The position numbers and the translations under genes were made by a program. The notes under the pieces are model-generated. The model was not told where the DNA came from. It ran no database searches and was given only the letters and a program-made list of their open reading frames with translations. A stretch of DNA of 64,000 nt, taken from assembly GCF_023715505.1 (NCBI RefSeq), contig NZ_JAMBOH010000002.1:186001-250000 (forward strand), read 5' to 3'. Within the stretch, counting starts at the first letter, position 1. Each line of letters begins with the position of its first letter. Positions 44,889 through 53,005 of this stretch are shown in pieces. This DNA comes from Neobacillus cucumis (GTDB taxonomy: Bacteria > Bacillota > Bacilli > Bacillales_B > DSM-18226).

Positions 44889-44930
44889 ACTAGCGCTAGT
44901 TTAATTCCGACTATTCGTGTAGATTAAATC
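44889..44930 (+). promoter_or_regulatory. Palindrome and sulfur-island motif, site 4
   Basis: ACTAGCGCTAGT is a perfect 12-bp palindrome (44889-44900), followed at once by TTAATTCCGACTATTCGTGT, which contains the shared decamer at 44907-44916. Both lie 60-100 bp before the acetyltransferase gene. Confidence 0.5.
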
Positions 44931-44990
44931 AGTATTTTTAAATAAACATTGGAGATGATCGAATAACTAAATTGCGAAAGGATGACTAAT

Positions 44991-45503
44991 ATGGCAATCA
45001 ACCAAATTACCATAGATGAATTAAAGGAAGAAGAAAAAGAGACCGTACGACAATTATTAGTGGAGAGCTATCAGCAGTATGAGCATGCTTATAAAAGTGT
45101 TCAAGTTTGGGAGGAGTACTTAACCAACATTATAGCATCCGTCGATAATCCAAACGTGGAAAAAATTTTGATTGCCAAAAGTGATGACAAAATTCTTGGG
45201 ACCTTACAGTTATTCCTGTCTTCCGAAAAGGCCTATCAAAGACCAGAATTACGGATATTTTCACCAATTATTCGTCTATTAGCTGTTCATCCGGAAGCCC
45301 GTGGACACGGCATTGCACAAGAATTATTAAAAGCTGGTCTTCAGTTTGCAAAGTCTCAAGGATCAAAAGAGTTGTATTTGCATTCAGGTGATAAAATGCA
45401 AAAAGCAATTCGGCTGTATGAATGGTTTGGTTTTAAACGAGATCAAACAAAAGAATTTTATAACAATGATAATTTAGTAAAATGCTATCGATATGATTTA
45501 TAA
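44991..45503 (+). CDS. GNAT N-acetyltransferase, YtmI/SnaA-like
   Basis: The 170-residue protein starts at ATG 44991, nine bases after AAAGG. It carries the GNAT fold with the acetyl-CoA loop VHPEARGHGIAQELLKAG (about 100-118) and a C-terminal YEWFGFKRDQTKEFY. In B. subtilis the relative YtmI (SnaA) N-acetylates S-modified cysteines before monooxygenase attack. It is followed 14 bp later by the matching deacetylase, which strongly supports that role here. Confidence 0.88.
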   Translation: MAINQITIDELKEEEKETVRQLLVESYQQYEHAYKSVQVWEEYLTNIIASVDNPNVEKILIAKSDDKILGTLQLFLSSEKAYQRPELRIFSPIIRLLAVHPEARGHGIAQELLKAGLQFAKSQGSKELYLHSGDKMQKAIRLYEWFGFKRDQTKEFYNNDNLVKCYRYDL

Positions 45504-45517
45504 GAGAGGACATTACT

Positions 45518-46663
45518 ATGAATCAGCAGGAATTAGAATCATATTTAATTTCGGTCCGCCGTTATTTACATCAATACCCAGAATTATCAAACAAAGAGTT
45601 TGAAACAACAAAATCTATTGAAAAATGGCTAAAGGAATTATCTATCCCGATTCGAAACACAAACTTGAAGACAGGTGTATTTGCGGACATAAAAGGTGAT
45701 AAACCAGGACCCATTGTAGCAATACGTGCAGACATTGATGCACTGCCAATTGAGGAGAAAACGGGACTACCCTATGCCTCCAAAATAAAAGGAGTTATGC
45801 ATGCCTGCGGCCATGATTTCCATACCGCTGCACTCATTGGTGCGGCCTATTTATTAAAAGAAAATCTGTCTCAGCTAAATGGCTCAGTCCGACTGATTTT
45901 TCAACCGGCCGAAGAGTTAGGAGGAGGGGCGAAGCATGTGATAGAGGATGGACAATTGGATGGTGTGAAAGCTATTATTGGACTTCATAATAAACCTGAG
46001 TTACCAGTTGGTACAATAGGAATAAAAGAAGGACCATTAATGGCAGCAGTGGATCGTTTTCAAATTGTATTATATGGGAAGGGGAGTCATGCGGCACTCC
46101 CGCAAAATGGAAATGATCCGATTGTAGCGGCCGGGCAGTTGATCACAGCCCTTCAGACGATTGTCAGCAGGAACGTGTCACCGCTTCAAAATGCTGTAGT
46201 GAGTGTGACAAAAATAATAGGCGGCAGCACGTGGAATGTTATTCCGGGTGAAGTCAGCTTGGAAGGGACCGTTCGTACCTTTAACCCCATTATTCGGGAA
46301 GAGATAAAAACAAAGTTTTACACGATTGTAAACGCAATAGCTGCAGCTTTCTCACAAGAAGTAGAAATCAACTGGTTTCCAGGTCCACCGGCTCTAGTAA
46401 ATCATAAAACGGTAACCGAGATTGTGGAAACCGCTGCGAGACAACAATCTTTTGAAGTAATCCAACCAGAACCTTCGACAGCAGGTGAAGATTTCTCTTA
46501 TTATCTTCTGAGTATCCCAGGAACCTTTGCCTTTTTTGGTACAAATGGGAACGAAGATTGGCACCACCCTGAATTTACAGTTGATGAATCAGCTATTTTA
46601 AAAGCGGCTTATTTTCTATATGAAAGTGCAAGAGAATTATTAGAAAGCCAAGTTATTAGTTAA
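45518..46663 (+). CDS. M20 amidohydrolase/deacetylase, YtnL/SndA-like
   Basis: The 381-residue M20D enzyme has metal-binding motifs ADIDALPIEEKTGLPY (about 74), HACGHDFHTAALIG (about 97), EELGGGAKHVIEDG (about 135), H in GLHNKPELPVG (about 160) and a late H (DWHHPEF, about 349). It removes acyl groups from N-acyl amino acids. Next to the GNAT gene, it would release cysteine after C-S cleavage of the N-acetylated substrate, as YtnL/SndA does in B. subtilis. TAAGAGAGGA precedes the start. Confidence 0.9.
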   Translation: MNQQELESYLISVRRYLHQYPELSNKEFETTKSIEKWLKELSIPIRNTNLKTGVFADIKGDKPGPIVAIRADIDALPIEEKTGLPYASKIKGVMHACGHDFHTAALIGAAYLLKENLSQLNGSVRLIFQPAEELGGGAKHVIEDGQLDGVKAIIGLHNKPELPVGTIGIKEGPLMAAVDRFQIVLYGKGSHAALPQNGNDPIVAAGQLITALQTIVSRNVSPLQNAVVSVTKIIGGSTWNVIPGEVSLEGTVRTFNPIIREEIKTKFYTIVNAIAAAFSQEVEINWFPGPPALVNHKTVTEIVETAARQQSFEVIQPEPSTAGEDFSYYLLSIPGTFAFFGTNGNEDWHHPEFTVDESAILKAAYFLYESARELLESQVIS

Positions 46664-46737
46664 TTAGCCAATAGTTTATGATCCAATCGAAAAACGTTTC
46701 ATTTATAAAATAAAATCTATAAATAGGAGTGATTCGG

Positions 46738-46947
46738 GTGGGGAATATTCTTCGTGATGCTGTGGAAAATAAGCGCAAAAAAATAATCGAAAAATTAATT
46801 GCTTTTAATGTATATAAAAAAGAAGATAAACATCTTTTTGAGTTATCACTAACGGAACTAGAAAATGAGTACAAAGCATTCAAATCCATGCAACATCCAC
46901 ATTGCAATTTTGGTTCTCTTAAATTAACTAGTAAGAAATCGAAATAG
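46738..46947 (+). CDS. FbpA-like small basic protein
   Basis: The 69-residue protein is best started at GTG 46738, eight bases after AGGAG. It resembles Fur-regulated basic protein FbpA: an N-terminal basic helix (LRDAVENKRKKIIEKLIAFNVYKKEDKHLFELSLTELENEY). In B. subtilis, Fbp proteins work with the small RNA FsrA to spare iron. Here it lies in a sulfur operon between the deacetylase and the FMN reductase. I see no clear Fur box. Its role in this place is unknown. Confidence 0.7.
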   Translation: MGNILRDAVENKRKKIIEKLIAFNVYKKEDKHLFELSLTELENEYKAFKSMQHPHCNFGSLKLTSKKSK

Positions 46948-46979
46948 AAAATCATAATAGAAGAAAGGGAGAATGAATG

Positions 46980-47513
46980 ATGAGCAAAGTAACGATAATT
47001 TCTGGAAGTCCTTCAGAGGAAACGAGACTAAATGGAGTTTTACATGATATTTTTAACCATTTCAATGGGATTGGGATTGCACCTGAAATTATAGATGTCC
47101 GTCTGCTTCCATCAGAAGATTTAATTCAAGCCAGGTTTGATAGTGGAGAAATAATAGAGGCAAATAAGAAATTAGAGGACTCAAGTATCATTATAATTTT
47201 GACTCCGGTATTTAAAGCATCGTATTCCGGAGTTTTAAAAACTTACTTAGATCTTCTTCCTCAAAATGGTCTAGAGGGTAAAACCATCTTACCGATTGCT
47301 GTCGGTGGAACCTTTGGGCACTTATTAATGATTGATTATGCCCTTAAACCTGTACTTACTGCCTTAGGAGCCACCCATATTTTAAAAGGAGGATATATTT
47401 TGGACAGTCAAATAAAAAAATTAGGAAATAATCGTTATGAATTGGATTCTGAGGCCAAAAAACGGTTAGCTTCTTCATTAAATAGTATTAAACCTTCCTT
47501 ATTAACTGTATGA
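46980..47513 (+). CDS. NADPH-dependent FMN reductase, SsuE-like
   Basis: The 177-residue flavodoxin-fold enzyme begins with the FMN-phosphate loop TIISGSPSEETRLNG and has the TPVFKASYSGVLKTYLDLLPQNGLEGKTILPIAVGGTFGHLL stretch (about 76-118, typical of SsuE-type reductases). It would supply FMNH2 to the two-component monooxygenases of the island, none of which carries its own reductase. AAAGGGAG precedes the paired ATG codons (46977 or 46980). Confidence 0.9.
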   Translation: MSKVTIISGSPSEETRLNGVLHDIFNHFNGIGIAPEIIDVRLLPSEDLIQARFDSGEIIEANKKLEDSSIIIILTPVFKASYSGVLKTYLDLLPQNGLEGKTILPIAVGGTFGHLLMIDYALKPVLTALGATHILKGGYILDSQIKKLGNNRYELDSEAKKRLASSLNSIKPSLLTV

Positions 47514-47554
47514 AGTGTTTCTATTTATATTTAGAAGGTTATGAAATTACTAAA

Positions 47555-47577
47555 AGAGGCAAGTGAGAATTGCCTCT
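47555..47577. terminator. Terminator between convergent FMN reductase and cysteine dioxygenase
   Basis: AGAGGCAA pairs with TTGCCTCT, with A/T-rich flanks on both sides. It ends the long plus-strand sulfur operon. Confidence 0.75.
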
Positions 47578-47602
47578 ATTTAAATTTGAAAAAAGAATTA
47601 TC

Positions 47603-48097
47603 TCATACTAAATCAGTTAAGATTTCGTTTGTTTGTTGGTCTTTGTAATTAGACATATTAAAAAGCGGAGGGGAGTAGACATGAAGGGAGATCATCCGCT
47701 CCGTATGAGGATTACTCATTTTATGAATTATCCCCTGAGGTGAGATAAGAAAATCCCCTTTTTGAACTGTATAGGCTTTAGCTCGTTCAATTTGGTTTTC
47801 GTTGAACCGATAAATCGAATTGAGTAGTTTGCCTTCCACAACGAGTGCGCACCCTAAAGATTGACCGTGATCATGAATTGCTGTCTCAACATGTGGGGGA
47901 AGGTTAATAACAAGTACCTCTACATGTTCATTTAAGTAAATGACATTTCTACCATACGGAAACTGGTCTGCGTCAGTAATAAAAGGTTGGATTAAATCAG
48001 AAAGATCAGGAAATCGTTTTAGTGCAGTTCCCAGTTCCTTAAGTGTTGGATTCTTTAATTTCCCTAATTGTTGATGAATACAATCAAGCAGCTTCAT
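47603..48097 (-). CDS. Cysteine dioxygenase type I
   Basis: The 164-residue cupin has the iron-binding HDH motif in ETAIHDHGQSLGCALVVEG (about 91-110) and a third His in SPQGIIHKMSN or SLHVYSPPL (about 140-155). The end HVYSPPL with Tyr is typical of CDO. The enzyme oxidises cysteine thiol to cysteine sulfinate with O2. It faces the sulfur operon, so it may drain excess cysteine released by that pathway. Start ATG follows TAGGAGG. Confidence 0.88.
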   Translation of the reverse strand: MKLLDCIHQQLGKLKNPTLKELGTALKRFPDLSDLIQPFITDADQFPYGRNVIYLNEHVEVLVINLPPHVETAIHDHGQSLGCALVVEGKLLNSIYRFNENQIERAKAYTVQKGDFLISPQGIIHKMSNPHTERMISLHVYSPPLFNMSNYKDQQTNEILTDLV

Positions 48098-48221
48098 TTT
48101 GAAATCCTCCTAAAACCTCTAAATGTTGATTAACTTAGTCAAGATTAAGTGATCTTTCTGACATGATATTTACATACAAATCCTTAAGAGACGGCTAATG
48201 CCTATGTCTAGAAGAAAAATA

Positions 48222-48256
48222 AAACCACACAGTGAATTTTATCACTAGTGTGGTTT
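48222..48256 (-). terminator. Terminator of the DMT gene
   Basis: AAACCACAC (48222) pairs with GTGTGGTTT (48248), with an inner AGTGA/TCACT stem; on the minus strand a T run follows. Confidence 0.85.
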
Positions 48257-48297
48257 ATACAATTTAACTATAGTCTTTCTCAACGTTAGAGTTAAGG

Positions 48298-48723
48298 TTA
48301 ATGTAATGCAGTTAAAATCACCCCAATTGCAATTAATGCAACTCCGATTCCGTTAACAAGACTAAGCTTCTCACCGAAAAAGATAATCGCTAGAACCGTC
48401 GCAATAACTACGCTGAGTTTATCAATGGGTCCCACCTGCGACACTTTTCCTGTTTTTAGGGCTAAAAAGTAAAACAACCAAGAAATGGCACCTGCCAGAC
48501 CGCTTAGAACGATAAATAGCAACGCTTTCCTTTGTGAGAAAATCTCAGGAATTTTCCCTAAATTCCCCTGAAAACAAACTACCCCAATTAAAAAGAGTGC
48601 CATAATTACGGATCGAATGGCAGTTGCAGTATTGGCATCAATATTTTGTAATCCGATTTTACCAAAAATAGAAACTAGCGCTGCTGAAACAGCAGATAAA
48701 ATCGCAAATACCAACCAAGACAT
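48298..48723 (-). CDS. Single-domain EamA/DMT family membrane protein
   Basis: The 141-residue protein starts at ATG 48723 (GAAGGT before it). It has about five hydrophobic segments and one EamA domain (LVFAILSAVSAALVSIFGKIGL, DKLSVVIATVLAIIFFGEKLS, GVALIAIGVILTAL). Most DMT exporters have two such domains, so this half-size protein probably forms a dimer. Substrates cannot be read; an amino acid or metabolite exporter is possible. Confidence 0.85.
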   Translation of the reverse strand: MSWLVFAILSAVSAALVSIFGKIGLQNIDANTATAIRSVIMALFLIGVVCFQGNLGKIPEIFSQRKALLFIVLSGLAGAISWLFYFLALKTGKVSQVGPIDKLSVVIATVLAIIFFGEKLSLVNGIGVALIAIGVILTALH

Positions 48724-48870
48724 ATTCGACGACCTTCTTCCCATTCTTATTTCATTATAAATTTATCCTAGGAATGATAAGTAATCTTTTCATAGTTAGT
48801 TTGGACCAATTTCGATGTGGTATTTAAAAAAATTAGAATTAAGTGATAAAGCCAAAGATTATACTAAAAA

Positions 48871-48897
48871 ACGCAAAGCCATATTTTCACTTTGCGT
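48871..48897 (-). terminator. Terminator of the ROK regulator gene
   Basis: ACGCAAAG pairs with CTTTGCGT; on the minus strand TTTTTTAGT follows. Confidence 0.85.
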
Positions 48898-48910
48898 CTT
48901 TAAAAGCTTC

Positions 48911-50071
48911 TTATGCGGTAAACATTTCTAAAAATTGCTCGATGGCAATCGAACAGGCCCCTAAAGCAGGAGCATTTTTTCCTAATGATGAAGTTAATAG
49001 TTCATAACTATTCTCAAGTTGTTGATAGGTTCTTGATGCCACCGAATTCTTGATTGAGTTTAAGACCATTGGCAGGGCTTCAACGATATTGTTTCGAATA
49101 ATAACGGCTTGGGGATTAAAGGTATTAAGGATACTTGTCAACCCAATACCAAGGTAAAAACCAAACTTTTGAAGTGCCATTAGAATGTCGGGATTATTTT
49201 GATTTGCAAGCTGAATAATATCTTGATTAGATCGTTTCTCTTGCTGCTGCTTCGACAATGATTTTATTAATGCCTTTTCGGAAGCATATAATTCCCAGCA
49301 GCCCCGATTTCCACAACTGCATTTGTGTCCATTTAAGTCAATGGTTAAATGACCCATTTCCCCAGCAAATCCACGGACTCCTCTATAAAGATGATTATTA
49401 ATAATAATACCGACACCTATACCAGTATGAACGCTTACGTAAACAAGGTTTTCGTAATTTTTCGCAGCTCCAAACTCTTTTTCTCCATAAGCCCCGGCAT
49501 TCGCTTCATTTTCTAAAAAGACAGGTACTTTAAATTCCTGTTCGATTAGTGGTTTTAAGTCTAGTTCATAATTCCAGTTCAAATTAGGCGTGAAAATGAC
49601 TTTTTGCTCGGAATTTACTAGTCCTGGAACACATAACCCGATCCCAATTAGCCCGTAAGGAGATTCCGGCATTTGAGCTTTTAAGTGGTTAATTTTTAAA
49701 ATTAGAACATCCTTTATCTCTTCAGAGGACTGACTTTCTACTTGTTGATAATCCTCGTGAACAATATTCCCTTTTAAATCAGTTAAAATGCTGTTGATAT
49801 AATCGACACCAACATCGATTCCAATGGAATAACCAGCATTTTTGTTGAAAACCAGCATCACAGGTTTTCTTCCGCCACTTGACTGACCTTGTCCGATTTC
49901 GAAAATAAGATTTTTTTCAATTAAGGTATTTACTTGGGATGAAACAGTAGATTTATTTAATCCTGTCTTTTCAGATAACTTTGCCCTTGAGATAGGGGAA
50001 TTAGCAACAATTTCATTCAATAATAGCTTTTGATTAATCTTTTTGACTAGCATTTGATCAGCAGTGATCAC
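48911..50071 (-). CDS. ROK family transcriptional regulator (NagC/XylR type)
   Basis: The 386-residue protein has an N-terminal winged helix (about 10-70, ISRAKLSEKTGLNKSTVSSQVNTLIEKN) and a ROK sugar-kinase-like domain with GIDVGVDYINSILTDLKG (ATP-site-like), GIGVGIIINNHLYRGVRGFAGEMGH (about 215-240) and the zinc motif CSCGNRGCWE (about 251). Such proteins are sugar-responsive repressors. Nearby sugar genes are limited to the broken alpha-galactosidase 4 kb away, so its regulon is unclear. It has its own terminator. Confidence 0.9.
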   Translation of the reverse strand: MITADQMLVKKINQKLLLNEIVANSPISRAKLSEKTGLNKSTVSSQVNTLIEKNLIFEIGQGQSSGGRKPVMLVFNKNAGYSIGIDVGVDYINSILTDLKGNIVHEDYQQVESQSSEEIKDVLILKINHLKAQMPESPYGLIGIGLCVPGLVNSEQKVIFTPNLNWNYELDLKPLIEQEFKVPVFLENEANAGAYGEKEFGAAKNYENLVYVSVHTGIGVGIIINNHLYRGVRGFAGEMGHLTIDLNGHKCSCGNRGCWELYASEKALIKSLSKQQQEKRSNQDIIQLANQNNPDILMALQKFGFYLGIGLTSILNTFNPQAVIIRNNIVEALPMVLNSIKNSVASRTYQQLENSYELLTSSLGKNAPALGACSIAIEQFLEMFTA

Positions 50072-50174
50072 GTCTCTACACCTCTTTTAGTATGGCGTCC
50101 AAATTAAGTTTAGTTCACTTTTTACTAACATTATACCATTATAATACAATTGAAAATGCGGGGAATTCAAAATA

Positions 50175-50213
50175 AAAAGGCCTTCTGTAAAAAAAATTCA
50201 CAGAAGGTCTTTT
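50175..50213 (-). terminator. Terminator of the APC permease gene
   Basis: AAAAGGCCTTCTGT pairs with ACAGAAGGTCTTTT, with one G-T pair; T residues follow on the minus strand. Confidence 0.88.
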
Positions 50214-50232
50214 AAACACAATTAATATAGCT

Positions 50233-51618
50233 CTAATTCAGCACTGAATGTTTTCTACCATAACTGAAATAAATCACTAAACCAATTATCAGCCAAATGA
50301 AAAAACTGATCCAGGTTAATGCAGGCAGCTGAAGCACTAGGTAGCCACATGATAAAAAGGCGATGATTGGAATCCACGGTACAAACGGAACGCGAAAACC
50401 ACGTTTGGGCGCTCCTTGTGTTTTACGCAGATATAAAATACCAATGGAAACGGACATAAAAGCGAACAACGTACCTATATTCGTTAGTTCGGCAAGCTTA
50501 CCAAGCGGAATTAAACCTGAAAAGATAGACACAAGCAGGCAGGTTATCCATGAGTTCACTACTGGTGTTTGTTTTTCCTTATCTACTTTTGAAAATACTT
50601 TAGGAAGCAAACCATCACGGCTGATTGCATAAAATAAACGGGTTTGTCCATACACCATTACCGTTAGGACGGTTGTAATTCCAGCAATGGCCCCAAGGGA
50701 AATTAATCCTGCCGCCCAGTCTTGGTGAATATAACTTAATGCAAAAGATACCGGATTTTTTACATCTAGCAGTTGATAAGGAACAATCCCGGTTAATACA
50801 GCGGAAACGGCAACGTATAAAATGGTACAAACTACGAGGGAGGCAATAATTCCAATAGGCATATTCCGCTGCGGGTTTTTTACTTCCTCAGCCGCAGTTG
50901 AAACAGCATCAAAACCGATATAAGCATAGAACGCTGTCGCAGCCCCAGAAGCCACACCGGAAAATCCAAACGGCATGAAAGGTGCCCAGTTGTCCGGCTT
51001 TACATACCATGCTCCAACAGCTAGAAAAATGATAACGACCGTTAATTTAATGATAACCATAGTCGCATTAAAACGGGCTGAATGTTTAACTCCTCTAGTT
51101 AATAGGAATGTAATAACAAAGGTAATAAATATGGCCGGCACATCAACATATGTTCCATTTGCTGGATTGAATGCACTTGAGATTGCTTTTGGAACGTGAA
51201 TGCCGAAACCTGCTATTAGTCCCTGGAAATAACCAGACCAACCGCTGGCCACTGAGGCGGAGGCAAACCCGTATTCCAGAATCAAATCCCAACCTAAAAT
51301 CCAGGCAAAGAATTCCCCAAATGTTGCGTAACTGTAGGTGTAGGCACTCCCAGAAACAGGAACAGTTGAGGCGAATTCTGCATAACAGAGTGCGGCAAAT
51401 ATACAAACCAGTCCTGATAATATGAAAGAAAGAATTAAGGCAGGGCCTGCATGTTCGGCAGCTGCCACTCCAGTGAGAACAAAAATCCCTGTTCCAACAA
51501 TCGCTCCAATGCCAAGCATGGATAGATCAAAAGCGCCAAGCTCTTTTTTTAAAGTTACATCTTTTTTTTCTGCTTGATTTATTAAATCCTGTATGGACTT
51601 TTTTCTGAAAATTCCCAT
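50233..51618 (-). CDS. APC family amino acid permease, YfnA/CAT-like
   Basis: The 461-residue protein starts at ATG 51618 (AAGGGAAG before it); the in-frame extension upstream has no support. It has twelve membrane segments. The TM1 signature is LSMLGIGAIVGTGIFVLTG (about 34), and TM6 has YIGFDAVSTAAEEVKNPQRN (about 222). These mark the cationic amino acid transporter branch, in which YfnA of Bacillus is found. It probably imports a neutral or basic amino acid by proton symport. Transcription is probably on its own, ending at the hairpin at 50175. Confidence 0.9.
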   Translation of the reverse strand: MGIFRKKSIQDLINQAEKKDVTLKKELGAFDLSMLGIGAIVGTGIFVLTGVAAAEHAGPALILSFILSGLVCIFAALCYAEFASTVPVSGSAYTYSYATFGEFFAWILGWDLILEYGFASASVASGWSGYFQGLIAGFGIHVPKAISSAFNPANGTYVDVPAIFITFVITFLLTRGVKHSARFNATMVIIKLTVVIIFLAVGAWYVKPDNWAPFMPFGFSGVASGAATAFYAYIGFDAVSTAAEEVKNPQRNMPIGIIASLVVCTILYVAVSAVLTGIVPYQLLDVKNPVSFALSYIHQDWAAGLISLGAIAGITTVLTVMVYGQTRLFYAISRDGLLPKVFSKVDKEKQTPVVNSWITCLLVSIFSGLIPLGKLAELTNIGTLFAFMSVSIGILYLRKTQGAPKRGFRVPFVPWIPIIAFLSCGYLVLQLPALTWISFFIWLIIGLVIYFSYGRKHSVLN

Positions 51619-52086
51619 AAAAACTTCCCTTCTAAAAACTCCTTGGTAATATTTATTGTGAAAAAATAAACAATGAAATAGTGCGAAAATTGTCGAAAAT
51701 AAATCAACGAGATTTATAATATAATTTATTTTAAAAAAAATCAATATTCTCGTAACAGAAATTATATAAATTTTTTGATTAATAGGTTTACTTTAGAAAC
51801 GGAAGGAGAATTTCTATTTGATAGTTCACATTCTTGACATATTTATTCAATTTTTTTAATTTATATTTCGACAATAATAGAGAAAGTTTTCCCAATAAAT
51901 CCACTTATTTTCATTTCCAATCTAAAATCTGGCAGGAATTTTGTAAATATGGGGTAGATATAGTCGTTTTTTTGGAATTTCCTTTCGTTAATATGTTTGC
52001 TACAATAGAAAAAAAGATTCCTTATATTCAGACTATTGGTATAAAATGACACTAAAATACATGATCTCTGAGAGGAGAGGTATATT
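51619..52086. other. A/T-rich gap with no convincing gene
   Basis: Open frames on both strands here (for example 51834-52049) lack ribosome sites and protein-like composition. A TTGACA at 51834 has no well-spaced -10. The stretch presumably holds the promoters of the permease and of the small gene at 52087. Confidence 0.5.
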
Positions 52087-52179
52087 ATGGTATTTAAGGC
52101 AAGATTATGGAGAATCTTAACAAAGAACCAGAAGCTAAGACTATTAAAACAAAAAGCAGCTCATAAATCATTTGTATAG
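52087..52179 (+). CDS. 30-residue basic peptide gene
   Basis: GGAGAGG lies seven bases before ATG 52087. The 30 codons encode a strongly basic helix-prone peptide (VFKARLWRILTKNQKLRLL then KQKAAHKSFV). A strong hairpin with a T tail begins right after the stop. The combination of ribosome site, short frame and terminator points to a real small gene or a peptide-coding small RNA. Net charge and the Trp/Leu pattern would allow binding to membrane or nucleic acid. I do not recognise the family. Confidence 0.6.
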   Translation: MVFKARLWRILTKNQKLRLLKQKAAHKSFV

Positions 52180-52180
52180 A

Positions 52181-52212
52181 GGCCTTCGGCTATGAAGGCC
52201 ACTTTTATTATT
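52181..52212 (+). terminator. Terminator of the 30-codon gene
   Basis: GGCCTTC pairs with GAAGGCC around GGCTAT, followed by ACTTTTATTATTT. Confidence 0.85.
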
Positions 52213-52221
52213 TATTAAAAG

Positions 52222-52845
52222 TTAATTTGATTGTGCAAGTGGAGCATTCAAAGTATTAGTTTTAACTTCTTCGGAAACTTCCCCATTTTTTACAAAGGCC
52301 CCTCTTTGAAGAAAAACCCACTGTTGATGAAAGCTATTGTTCCTTACATTCCATCGATATTTGGATGGACTACTAAACCTCCCCGAGATTGTATTAACAA
52401 AATAGTAATAGGAAAATGAATTCTGTTCCATTCTAAAAAAAGAAGAGGGGACATTATATTTCGCAGCGGTTAAAGCTAGATTAACCACTTCGACTTCATC
52501 TGACCCCACTGTAAGAAGTTCATGATAGTGATCAATAATTGAAGCAATTTCAGCAATAACCTCTTGTGATTTTTCATAATCTATTCCTCTTGTTGTAACT
52601 GCTAAGGTATACGGCTCTTTATCAAAGATTACGGCAGTATCATTAAAGATTAAATTCATTGGAATCATCCCAACCTTATGAGCAACCGCTTTGCCTTGAA
52701 TACCCATTGGAATGGTAGAGTTATAGACCGTATGTTCAAGATAGTTAATCAGTTTTCTTCCATTTTCACTTTGTTTCGAGTAACGAAATAAATCTTGTGC
52801 ATACAGTCTTAAATCGTCTGCCGAGGTAGTGTTGCGCCCACTAAT
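52222..52845 (-). pseudogene. C-terminal remnant of a beta-lactamase-fold serine hydrolase
   Basis: Reading from an upstream in-frame TAA at 52846, the minus strand gives SGRNTTSADDLRLYAQDLF, then AVAHKVGMIPMNLIFNDTAV and YTLAVTTRGIDYEKSQEVIAEIA. This is the second half of a class A beta-lactamase-like hydrolase: the NTTSADDL segment, a KVG box where KTG or KSG is usual, and the last strand and helix. The SxxK half is missing, so the gene is 5' truncated. An ATG at 52707 could start a 161-residue fragment, but without the catalytic Ser. The last ~90 residues are not typical and may be a fused tail. Confidence 0.6.
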
Positions 52846-53005
52846 TTAACTTTCAACACGTCTATCCCTCCCACATAGGAATTAGTTAAAAGTTGTCGCT
52901 TGGCTAAGATTTTATACAAGGGCATTCATTTTTTCTAGGTGGTTCATAAAAATTAAAAAGGAGAATAAACATTTAATTAATGTGGTTTTATAGGGAGGAA
53001 TAAAC

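Noticed and set aside
51619..51744. Upstream extension of the YfnA-like permease
   Set aside because: The permease family starts at the MGIFRKK region and a good ribosome site precedes ATG 51618.
51834..52052. Overlapping open frames on both strands in the gap before the 30-codon gene
   Set aside because: They are A/T-rich, lack ribosome sites and overlap each other; the gap is more likely promoter sequence.
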